In this document: one piece after another, positions 7,833 to 14,971 of the stretch
Position numbering within the stretch: position 1 is the first letter of the stretch
Layout: each line of letters starts with the position of its first letter
From: Acidimicrobiia bacterium
GTDB lineage: Bacteria; Actinomycetota; Acidimicrobiia; Acidimicrobiales; Poriferisodalaceae
Assembly: GCA_012960315.1 (NCBI GenBank)
Contig: DUBN01000090.1
Coordinates: 1-52,142, forward strand
Direction: 5' to 3'
Length of the DNA stretch: 52,142 bases
The notes under the pieces: generated by a model
Told to the model about the DNA's origin: nothing
Seen by the model: only the letters and a program-made list of their open reading frames with translations
Databases searched by the model: none
Program-made: the position numbers and the translations under genes

Positions 7833-8228
7833 TTAGTCGGGGTACATGATCTCGAAAGCTCGATCCATTTGATCTGGACCGGCGATAACACCCATAAAGA
7901 TCTCTAAGCGCTCTTCGTCACTGAGTTGATCATCGCGGCTTTCGGCATTCGGGTTTGCACTGGAAGCACGCCACGCGCTGTGCACCAAGTACTTGGCGAC
8001 GCGTTTATGGAGATCGGACTGGGGCGTTGGCCCTATGACTCCCTCGCCCACCCCGGCAGTACGAAACGCTTCGTGCAACAAGGATTCCTGGTCTTGTTGA
8101 CTGAGGTCCGCTGCCATGACTCGGGTAAACCAGTCGGCGCTCTTGTCCGATGCCGCGATACCTCTGACACCTCGGCTCAACCAGTCGCGGTCTTCAGTTG
8201 GCAGCTCGGACGACAAAGCAAAGGACAC
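7833..8228 (-). CDS. Hypothetical protein, paralogous to the fragment at 8808-8990
   Basis: From a GTG at 8228 the product is 131 residues. Residues 1-20 (SFALSSELPTEDRDWL) and a later FTRVMAADLSQQDQESLL...FRTAGVGEGVIG block match the short ORF at 8808-8990 closely, and both copies begin with a GTG at the same place in the alignment, which decides the start. The protein also repeats itself: DWLSRGVRGIAASD and DWFTRVMAADLSQQD look like successive helical units. I know no family. It is the last gene of the minus-strand series, 90 bases after RidA. Confidence 0.55.
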   Translation of the reverse strand: MSFALSSELPTEDRDWLSRGVRGIAASDKSADWFTRVMAADLSQQDQESLLHEAFRTAGVGEGVIGPTPQSDLHKRVAKYLVHSAWRASSANPNAESRDDQLSDEERLEIFMGVIAGPDQMDRAFEIMYPD

Positions 8229-8317
8229 TGAAAGTGTGCGGTCAGTTCCGGGGCTAGCCCTCGATATCGACGGCGTACCCCTGGAAACACTCCAGGGCCA
8301 CCGTCGTCCGGGTGTGG

Positions 8318-8785
8318 TCAACCTAAGTCGCGGAGGAGAAACAGCGCCTCCACCTCGACACAAATATCGAACGGCAGCTCGGCCATCCCCACAGCGGCGC
8401 GGGTGTGCACACCATCGTCACCGAAGACATCAAGAAAGAGCTGAGAGCACCCATCGATCACTGCCGGGGTGTTGTTGAAACCTGGCGCGCAATTCACCAT
8501 GCCGAACACCTTCACCACACGATCCACCGCGTCGAGTGATCCGAGCTCCTCGCGCACGGTGTGCAACATCTGCAGGCCCGTCAGCCGGGCCGCGGCCTGC
8601 GCAGCCTGGAGGTCGACGCCGTCGCCGACCTTTCCGGTGACCATAGATCCGTCATTGCGGACAGGGCCATGCCCGCCAATGTGTAGATGGTTGCCCACTC
8701 TCACCGCGCCCACGTAGAGCCCGGCGGGTGGGTACCCCTCCGGCAACTCGATGCCCGCGTCCGCCATTCGTTGTTCGTGACTCAT
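8318..8785 (-). CDS. RidA/YjgF/UK114 family protein
   Basis: The 155-residue product has the RidA fold of the longer subfamily: an N-terminal region with GLYVGAVRVGNHLHIGGHGP, a helix (AAQAAARLTGLQMLHTVREE) and the ending HTRAAVGMAELPFDICVEVE. The usual Arg in the RAAVG motif, which binds the carboxylate of imines, is present. RidA proteins hydrolyse reactive enamines or imines; this subfamily often lies in catabolic operons as a deaminase or hydrolase. GGGGAGCGG lies upstream of the ATG. By eye its G+C and third-position G/C are higher than those of neighbouring genes, and it sits between two paralogous ORFs, so insertion by transfer is possible. Confidence 0.9.
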   Translation of the reverse strand: MSHEQRMADAGIELPEGYPPAGLYVGAVRVGNHLHIGGHGPVRNDGSMVTGKVGDGVDLQAAQAAARLTGLQMLHTVREELGSLDAVDRVVKVFGMVNCAPGFNNTPAVIDGCSQLFLDVFGDDGVHTRAAVGMAELPFDICVEVEALFLLRDLG

Positions 8786-8807
8786 TCCAACCGCTCCCCT
8801 TGGGCCG

Positions 8808-8990
8808 TTAGGACCCGACGACCTTCAACCTAGTTCTCGTCGTTCCCATGACTCCCTGTCCCACGCCGGCACTACGAAAAGCTTCGAACAAAAGAAGTTC
8901 CCGATCTTTGCTACTGACGTCCGCTGCCATGACTCGGTTCAACCAGTTGGGGTCTTCAGTTCGCAGCTCGCTCGACCAACCAAAGAACAC
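8808..8990 (-). pseudogene. Truncated paralog of the 7833-8228 gene
   Basis: Sixty codons from a GTG at 8990 match the start of the 131-residue neighbour (VFFGWSSELRTEDPNWL against VSFALSSELPTEDRDWL, then RVMAAD, then AFRSAGVGQGVMG). After the matching GVxGxT the reading leaves the alignment (TRLKVVGS) and stops, so it lacks the C-terminal half. It also lacks one internal helical unit present in the longer copy. It may be a remnant of a duplication or a functional mini-version. RidA begins 22 bases after it. Confidence 0.5.
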
Positions 8991-9016
8991 CCTATGGGTA
9001 CCGTCGCCCAGTGTGG

Positions 9017-9364
9017 TTACCCGCCAACAATGAAGCGCTGGTGGGTTCCCTGAGACACCAAGGTGTCCATATGGCTGACCTTTACGTTGAACACCAGCCG
9101 CTTACGGTCGACTTCGGCTAGCTCAGCATCAATTACGACACTTTCTCCCGAAGCGGCAGCCGCTTCGTGGCTTACGCACACATGAATACCTACTGTGGTT
9201 TGTCCCTCATCGAGATGAGGTTGGACGCCAAACAAACAGGTGCCTTCAATAAGTCGGACCATATCTGGGGTTGACAAAACCTTGTTTGGCAGGTGCGGCG
9301 GCGACATGTCGTCCGTCACTTCGACTGTGTCGCTGAAAAGGAGGCCGACTTGAAGTTCACTCAT
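9017..9364 (-). CDS. Hotdog-fold thioesterase, fluoroacetyl-CoA thioesterase (FlK)-like
   Basis: This 115-residue protein matches the FlK-like family in layout: a variable start, then VLSTPDMVRLIEGTC, PHLDEGQTTVGIHVCVSH, and a C-terminal TLVSQGTHQRFIV. The Thr, Glu and His expected in the catalytic set of the family fall at STPDM, LIEG and the VSH segment. It should hydrolyse a short acyl-CoA. The ATG at 9364 is chosen because longer readings run into the preceding gene. It begins ten bases after the lactonase gene stop, in a tight operon, and probably releases an acid from a CoA product of the pathway. Confidence 0.85.
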   Translation of the reverse strand: MSELQVGLLFSDTVEVTDDMSPPHLPNKVLSTPDMVRLIEGTCLFGVQPHLDEGQTTVGIHVCVSHEAAAASGESVVIDAELAEVDRKRLVFNVKVSHMDTLVSQGTHQRFIVGG

Positions 9365-9374
9365 GTTTTCGAGG

Positions 9375-10349
9375 CTAGTACCCACCAAGATTTTGTGATT
9401 GCAGAAACCTTCGTGGTGTGTCCACCAACATCGTTTCGATCTGTGACTCGGTGACTCCAGCCTCGAGGAGAGCGGGTATGACGTCTTTGCTGATGTGCAA
9501 ATAGTGCCAGTTGGGTAAAGGAGCAAGCGGCACTTCACCTTCGATCCAATCGATATAGCAGGAAGCATCGTGACTTAATACCAGTTGATCAGCGTGGCCC
9601 CGCCGACAGAGCTCGGCAACGACTTGAACTCGTTGCTCTGTGGTGAGGTAGCCGTCGATGCCGAATCTGTCCATGCCGAGGATGCTTCCAGCGTCAAGAA
9701 GCTTTTGTAGGTAATCAAGGTCTTGAGAGTCTCCGCAGTGTCCGATCACCACGCGACTCAGATCGACTCCTTCTTCGGCAAAGATTTGTTGTTGATCAAG
9801 CCCTCGTTCTAGTTCGGCGTTTGTGTGGGTTGTGATGGGGCAACCTGTTTCTCGATGGGCTTGAGCGCACGCGCGAAGCACCCGCTCGACGTCAGGGGTG
9901 AGCCCAGGCTTGTCGGTCGCGCATTTTATGACTCCGGCTTTAACTCCGGTATCGGCGAACCCATGAACAATGTCTTGGACAAAGTGAGCTGTGAGGGCAT
10001 CAGTCTTGTTGGCGGCGCGTCTCCGGTAATAATGGGGAAGTTCGTTAAATGTGTAGAGGCCGGTCGCGCAGATGATCTTGAGATCGATTCGGTCCGCGAC
10101 AGCTTGGATTCGCGGGATATAGCGACCGAGTCCAATCGCTGTTGGGTCGACGATGGAGTCGATGCCGTTTGCCTTTAGTTCGGTGAGCCGGTCGACGGCG
10201 TCATCAATCCGAACCTGTTCTTCGCCCCACTCCGTGGGGTAGTTCTGCTGAATTTCGGTAGATATGACGAAAACATGTTCATGCATCAGTACCCGACCCA
10301 GCTCCGAAGCCGAAATGGGTCCAGTCGCTGTTTCAACGGCGGATTTCAT
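9375..10349 (-). CDS. Phosphotriesterase-family metal hydrolase, probable lactonase
   Basis: The 324-residue product carries the complete binuclear metal set of the phosphotriesterase family: HEH at residues 23-25, the Lys that is carboxylated (GVIKCATDK, about 142), His in ITTHTNAE (about 175), His in IGHCGDS (about 204) and Asp in LSHDAS (about 261). Family members in catabolic settings are usually lactonases rather than phosphotriesterases. It overlaps the end of the linalool-dehydratase-like gene by four bases, so translation is coupled. A lactone substrate would fit a Baeyer-Villiger-type monooxygenase encoded nearby, which is an inference. Confidence 0.88.
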   Translation of the reverse strand: MKSAVETATGPISASELGRVLMHEHVFVISTEIQQNYPTEWGEEQVRIDDAVDRLTELKANGIDSIVDPTAIGLGRYIPRIQAVADRIDLKIICATGLYTFNELPHYYRRRAANKTDALTAHFVQDIVHGFADTGVKAGVIKCATDKPGLTPDVERVLRACAQAHRETGCPITTHTNAELERGLDQQQIFAEEGVDLSRVVIGHCGDSQDLDYLQKLLDAGSILGMDRFGIDGYLTTEQRVQVVAELCRRGHADQLVLSHDASCYIDWIEGEVPLAPLPNWHYLHISKDVIPALLEAGVTESQIETMLVDTPRRFLQSQNLGGY

Positions 10350-11851
10350 GTACCTAGTGTTTCACTTAAAGCGGTCAACGTGAATGACGACCCATCAGCG
10401 ACCAACTCAATCTCTGTTGCGCCTCCGACGACATCCCAGGAAGTCAATGTTTCGTCGCTACTTTGAAGAATCCATTCGCCATCGGTGGGTAGACGGCGGA
10501 TAGTCATCGTTGTCCGAGTGCCGTTCGTGGCGCCGTTGCATGGGTCAGCCGCTAGATGCAGCGACCCTTCATCCCAGTGGGCTTGACTCATAGCGACTCG
10601 CGGAAAGTCGACTCCCTCCACGCAAGGTTGGGAGTGCTTCGCGAGATCAGGATTTTCGAATATTTGAGTCCACGCTCCGGGCTGGCAGACCCAGCCGGCC
10701 ATAACTCTGGCGTTGAATTGTCCCCGAGGGTGAAGTTCATTGAGGCCGAAACCGAAGGTGAACTCACCGGAGTCCGGGTTCAACGTGGGTTCGAAGAAAG
10801 TGTCGCATGCTTCCCACAGTTTCTCTTTGATGGCTCTATCGGCGAACTCACCTGTAAACCAGGCCAACATGAGACCATCGCGAGCGTCAGCCATGGCAAC
10901 GTCACTATCTCCCAATAGGCCCATCGCCGTGGCGCCGAACTTCCAAGCTGACTCCGCGACTTCCCTTCGTTGGGGAGCGAGATACCAAGTCGGTGCAATT
11001 AAACCGACCGGAGTTCGAAGATGTTCATCTACAACGGGATCGTAATAAAGGTCCATAGCGACGGCTTCATCTCCGTCCCACGTTATGTAGTTGTCTGACG
11101 CGTACTCCCACCAGTGATCGAAAGCACCATGGTGGTTTGTGTCGAGAAGTTGATCGTGAAGTCTCAGACCGAGACCGGCGCCGGCCAGTCAGTAAGGCCA
11201 TATTTTCGTATTTTCACAATGACAACCCATTTGGCGCCCGTGCCATTGTTCAGCGAGATGGCTCATCACTCCAGAATGAGTCCACGTATAGGCGTGTTCG
11301 CCGTCGCGAATCATTTCAAAGGGGCTGTTCCACTTTGGATCATTTGATACATAACGATGCAGGCCTAGAAGTAAACCGAAGAAGCCTTTGAAGAAGAGCA
11401 TTCCATCGGCCGCCACAGGATCCATCTGAACCCCGTAGGGTTCGATTCCGTTAGCGGTCCACCCAGGCACGTCATAGTCGCCCCACAAAGCTTCTGGAAT
11501 CAGCGGCCGATATTTGTCGGGATAGCTGCTGCGTTCAGGGTCCGGGCCGAACTGGGTCATCCAATCTTCGGCTGCCCACCATGAAGTGTGACGTTCGACT
11601 AATTCGTCGAGCACACGTGCGTAGACCTCACTCCACGCTGGTGTTCGATCGCTCATCAACGCCATGGCGTAGGCAGAATCAATGAGATCAAAACGGTGGA
11701 AAGACGTCATAGGAGGACCAGAGACGTTGTCCCAATGAGGATGCGGATGCCCGTCTCGACTCCAGTTATCTGGCGTTGTGGCTTTTCGATGCAAATAGCG
11801 GAGCCAACCAAGCGAACGCCGGTCAAGCGCGTCGTGCGTCCTAACCGTCAT
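10346..11851 (-). CDS. Linalool dehydratase/isomerase-family protein with in-frame TGA, candidate selenoprotein
   Basis: One frame runs from the ATG at 11851 to the stop at 10346-10348, 501 codons, with a single TGA at 11189-11191 (codon 221). Both sides belong to the linalool dehydratase/isomerase (alpha6/alpha6 barrel) family: W40-D41 near the start, MLFFKGFFGLLLGL (151-164), CENTKIWPY (212-220), then LAGAGLGLRLHD and a C-terminal domain. As I recall, the Castellaniella enzyme uses Cys171 and Cys180, nine apart, at its active site. Here Cys212 is followed nine residues later by the TGA, where homologs carry Cys. A hairpin resembling a bacterial SECIS lies just downstream. The gene overlaps both neighbours (11 and 4 bases). 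The likely role is dehydration, hydration or isomerisation of an alkenol or similar substrate. Without selenocysteine insertion it would be a nonsense-broken gene of 220 residues. Confidence 0.72.
11160..11176 (-). promoter_or_regulatory. Candidate bacterial SECIS hairpin
   Basis: On the minus strand, 12 bases after the TGA, GGTCTC (11176-11171) pairs with GAGACT (11165-11160) through five Watson-Crick pairs and one G-T pair, around a GGTCT loop (11170-11166). The loop begins 18 bases after the TGA. The E. coli fdhF element, as I remember it, has the same GGUCU apical sequence at the same spacing. A G at the start of the loop is a general feature of such elements. Part of the match (a Gly-Leu codon pair) may be fixed by protein conservation, and the bulged U known from E. 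coli is not evident. Confidence 0.55.
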
Positions 11852-12869
11852 TATTTCGCCTTTGCCTAGAAGAGCTATTTGTCAACCGCTCTAGGTGATA
11901 ACGCTTGATCTCCGGAGTTTGACCTTGTACCAGCAAAAAGAGCGACTCTCTTGCTAGGCGTTGCGCTTGGTGTTCAACAAAAAGCGCCGAGCCCCCAGTG
12001 CTGGCCACAAGAGCTGAGGTGGCGCGCACACAAAGATCTCCGAGACGAGCGCGAGCCTCCGGTAATTGATCCGCCCTAGCGGCGTCAATCTGTTGCCTCG
12101 CTTCTGATAGCTGATCATCCAACAGACTCGGTCCCAAAAGACGCATTGCGCGTGCAGCGACGCCAAGAGGGTTGGAACCATTCGATCGTAATCCCCGCCG
12201 GTATCGCTCTTTCCAGTCATTCAACTGTTCCACCGAAGTGACGGCCTTTGTTGCCACAGGATGCCTATCGAAACACAATTCAACCGTCACGGCTGAATCA
12301 ATTGCTGTCAGCGAAAGTCTGCGGCTCGTAAGAGTTTCGCAATCTCTAGCATCAACCATGGCCCAGACAATTGAGTCAGCCCAACGAGCTGCTGTCAGGA
12401 CGACATCTATGTGACCCCACCCGGTTACGAACGGGGCCGTTCCCGAGAACAGCCACCCGTTGCTGCAGGGGTCAGCTTGAAGCATCGGAGAGCCTGGTCG
12501 ATTCAAATGAGCGAATGCGACTCCGCCTCGCGCTTCGCCAGTCGCAAGAGCTTCGGCCCATTGATCTCGCACCGGCCCCGTGGTTTCGACTGCCGCTCGG
12601 CTAGGGCCAGCGTGTTGGGCCCACACGAAACTTGTAGTGAGACATCCACCAGCTAAAGCTTCAAGAACAGCCCACTGAGTTTCAGCTGAAGCACCCAGAC
12701 CTCCGAACTCAATTGGTGAAAATAGCCCGTGAAAACCGGCACCACAGACGAGGTCAAGTGCTGCTGTGGGCACTTCCCCTTTCCCATCGACTGCGAGTGC
12801 ACCCGGGAAAAGGTTGGCGTCGGCTAGCTCAGCGGCCCTCGCAACGATGTCGCCATCGATTTCGCTCAT
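11841..12869 (-). CDS. Acyl-CoA dehydrogenase-like flavoprotein
   Basis: The 342-residue protein follows the acyl-CoA dehydrogenase plan: an N-terminal helical domain (VCGAGFHGLFSPIEFGGLGAS), a middle beta domain with SGTAPFVTGWGHIDVVLTAARW, and a C-terminal helical bundle ending in LARESLFLLVQGQTPEIKRY. It is shorter than the usual 380 residues, and the canonical Glu base position is not obvious, so it may be an FAD protein with a different substrate or an accessory member. It overlaps the preceding dehydrogenase gene by four bases and the following linalool-dehydratase-like gene by 11, so the three are translationally coupled. Confidence 0.8.
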   Translation of the reverse strand: MSEIDGDIVARAAELADANLFPGALAVDGKGEVPTAALDLVCGAGFHGLFSPIEFGGLGASAETQWAVLEALAGGCLTTSFVWAQHAGPSRAAVETTGPVRDQWAEALATGEARGGVAFAHLNRPGSPMLQADPCSNGWLFSGTAPFVTGWGHIDVVLTAARWADSIVWAMVDARDCETLTSRRLSLTAIDSAVTVELCFDRHPVATKAVTSVEQLNDWKERYRRGLRSNGSNPLGVAARAMRLLGPSLLDDQLSEARQQIDAARADQLPEARARLGDLCVRATSALVASTGGSALFVEHQAQRLARESLFLLVQGQTPEIKRYHLERLTNSSSRQRRNNDG

Positions 12870-13750
12870 TCGTCGTCAAACAGTTCGTAGACGACTGGCG
12901 AATAGAAGTGCCCCATTCCCCTGTCCACAATTTCAGAGAAACGTTCTCGAACAAGACGCGCACCTTGGGCATCCACACCGACTTGACTTGCAAGATCTAA
13001 CGCGTAATCGAGATCTTTGAGGGAGTACGTCGTAGGAAATCGGTCCGTGGGGTAGTCGCCACTTGTCATAAAGGAGCCGTGGCGCCGAAGAGCGAAACTA
13101 TCGGCCGACCCTTGACCCAATAAATCGAATACGCGATTACGCGGCACTCCGGCACGCGTCGCAATCGCCATGGCCTCAGCAAGAGCGGAAACATTTTCGA
13201 ATAAGACCATGTTGTTCATCAGCTTCATCACAGTCCCGGTCCCGACAGGACCACAGTATGCAACGTCGGAGCCCATATAACCGAGCCAGGGTGCTATCTG
13301 GTCGAAGATCTCCTCAGATGCTCCTACTGTGATTGAAAGTGTCCCATCGTGGGCGTTCGGAACGCCGCGAGCGACTGGAGCGTCCGCAAAGTGAGCGCCC
13401 TTAGCAGCGAGCGCTTCAGAAACGTCTAAGTTCACTCGAACTGTCGCTGTCGTGCAATCAACCACGATTTGTCCGGCCCTAGCACGATCACAGAGCCCGC
13501 CTTTGGCGAGGCTAATTGACCGGGCTTGTTCTTCTCCAGGCACACAGATAAAGACGATGTCAGCGCGAGATATGTCAGCTAAATCGTTGGCGGCGACGCT
13601 CCCTGAGTTGACCGCCGCCTGAACAGCGTTCGAATCAAGATCGTACGCGAGCACGGGAACCGGTGACTTGCTAGCTAAATTTGTGCACATCGGTCCCCCC
13701 ATCGCTCCAAGACCCACGAACGCGATTAGCTCGACCGAAGAATCAGACAT
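12866..13750 (-). CDS. 3-Hydroxyisobutyrate dehydrogenase-like NAD(P) oxidoreductase
   Basis: From the ATG at 13750 the protein is 294 residues, the normal family length. The Rossmann motif is FVGLGAMGGPMCTNLA (about residues 10-25), the substrate segment is DAPVARGVPNAHDGTLSI, and the catalytic Lys lies in GTVMKLMNNMVLFEN. Such beta-hydroxyacid dehydrogenases oxidise 3-hydroxy acids, or reduce tartronate semialdehyde or succinic semialdehyde. A longer open reading from 13918 overlaps the divergent dioxygenase and is rejected. It is the first gene of the minus-strand series and overlaps the next by four bases (ATGA). Its promoter must share the short gap to 13815. Confidence 0.88.
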   Translation of the reverse strand: MSDSSVELIAFVGLGAMGGPMCTNLASKSPVPVLAYDLDSNAVQAAVNSGSVAANDLADISRADIVFICVPGEEQARSISLAKGGLCDRARAGQIVVDCTTATVRVNLDVSEALAAKGAHFADAPVARGVPNAHDGTLSITVGASEEIFDQIAPWLGYMGSDVAYCGPVGTGTVMKLMNNMVLFENVSALAEAMAIATRAGVPRNRVFDLLGQGSADSFALRRHGSFMTSGDYPTDRFPTTYSLKDLDYALDLASQVGVDAQGARLVRERFSEIVDRGMGHFYSPVVYELFDDE

Positions 13751-13814
13751 AAGAGGATTCTCGCTCACAGCACGTACCCGATGCGGACATCTAGAGTGAA
13801 AGGGGGCGGTGCAC

Positions 13815-14969
13815 ATGCAGACAGCAGAACGAAAATCTGAATGGGGTAACTCCGAATTCCGAGAATATTGTGCTGAAGGTAAGAAAAGAGCTCTCGAGCT
13901 CGGGAATAGAGGACCCATTCGATTTTCGTCCGACGGCCAGCTTGCCTCTGAGATCCTAGAGGCGTACGCGCGCTGCGGATTTTATGTATTCGAGAATGTC
14001 CTTGGTGAAGACGAGTTAGAAGAATGTCGCTCTGAAATTGACGAGTTACTGCAGCGAGCTCCTTGGCCTCATCGGGACTCAAAGACAGATCGACAAGGCC
14101 GAGAGGCTCTTGGATTGGACCTCGCCATCAACCCATGGATCATGACTAGGCCGCTAAGTGACCCCGTGGGAGGCACAACTGAGAACAACGGTCGACACCC
14201 AGTAAAAATGTACGAACCTGAGCCCGCTGCGGACAGCCCCATACACGTTCCGTACTTGGTTGTCGGTTGTCTGCAGCTACTGCCGTCGTTTCTACGGATC
14301 TTCGGTCACCCCGACATCTTGCGAGTTGCTGAAGTCATAAATGGCCCAGACTTCACGCCCTTTACAGAAGTGCTCTTTGTTAAAGAACCTGAGCTAGGGC
14401 CCTCGGTCTCGTGGCATCAAGATGGCCAAATCCATTGGGATCATCCCGACTGGAACTCAAACATTCATGGGTTCAATGTGCAGGTGCAGCTTTATGGAAG
14501 TACCCCAGCAAATGGAGTTTGGGTACTTCCCGGTACACACACTGAAGGCAAAGTAGATATCGCGGATCGAATATCAAAAAATCATGGCTCCGATTGGTTC
14601 GAAGACGCTGTCCCGCTCGTCTGTGACCCGGGAGACGCGTTCATCACTAATCGACAGACAGTCCACGGCTCGTTTCCGAATACCTCAAAAGATCGGCGAA
14701 TAACAGTCAATTTTGGATTCCATCGATATTCGTCGGTGATTGGTCAAACCGGAAAGTTAACCGGCGACGGAAATGTGTACACCGAGGACTACATTCGGCA
14801 GCGCTGCCGTTGCATCCCCTTGGCAATAGACGCTCGAGCTCAACGTTTTCGTGAAGAAGAGCCGTATAGCTATCAGCCGTTTGTGGGGTTAGAGGACCAA
14901 CATCGCTACGAACCTGACACCGCACGAGATATCTTGACCAACTACAACCTCCAAGATTTAGGTATTTAA
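13815..14969 (+). CDS. Phytanoyl-CoA dioxygenase (PhyH) family protein
   Basis: The product is about 384 residues. The Fe(II) site is visible as H-x-D in SWHQDGQIHWDHPDW, with the distal His in TVHGSFPNTSKDRRITVNFG, where the following Arg binds 2-oxoglutarate. FYVFENVLGEDELEECRSEI is the usual N-terminal helix. It should hydroxylate an unactivated carbon using O2 and 2-oxoglutarate. The start is an ATG at 13815 with AGGGGG eight bases before it; a GTG two codons earlier is possible. It is divergent from the dehydrogenase gene by 64 bp, and the monooxygenase gene begins two bases after its stop. Confidence 0.9.
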   Translation: MQTAERKSEWGNSEFREYCAEGKKRALELGNRGPIRFSSDGQLASEILEAYARCGFYVFENVLGEDELEECRSEIDELLQRAPWPHRDSKTDRQGREALGLDLAINPWIMTRPLSDPVGGTTENNGRHPVKMYEPEPAADSPIHVPYLVVGCLQLLPSFLRIFGHPDILRVAEVINGPDFTPFTEVLFVKEPELGPSVSWHQDGQIHWDHPDWNSNIHGFNVQVQLYGSTPANGVWVLPGTHTEGKVDIADRISKNHGSDWFEDAVPLVCDPGDAFITNRQTVHGSFPNTSKDRRITVNFGFHRYSSVIGQTGKLTGDGNVYTEDYIRQRCRCIPLAIDARAQRFREEEPYSYQPFVGLEDQHRYEPDTARDILTNYNLQDLGI

Positions 14970-14971
14970 AA

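Noticed and set aside
11189-11191. TGA read as Trp or Gly through a changed genetic code
   Set aside because: Many intact genes here end in TGA and overlap the next start, so TGA is a normal stop in this genome.
13751-13918. N-terminal extension of the dehydrogenase
   Set aside because: It lies inside the divergent PhyH gene and precedes the Rossmann motif by an unlikely length.
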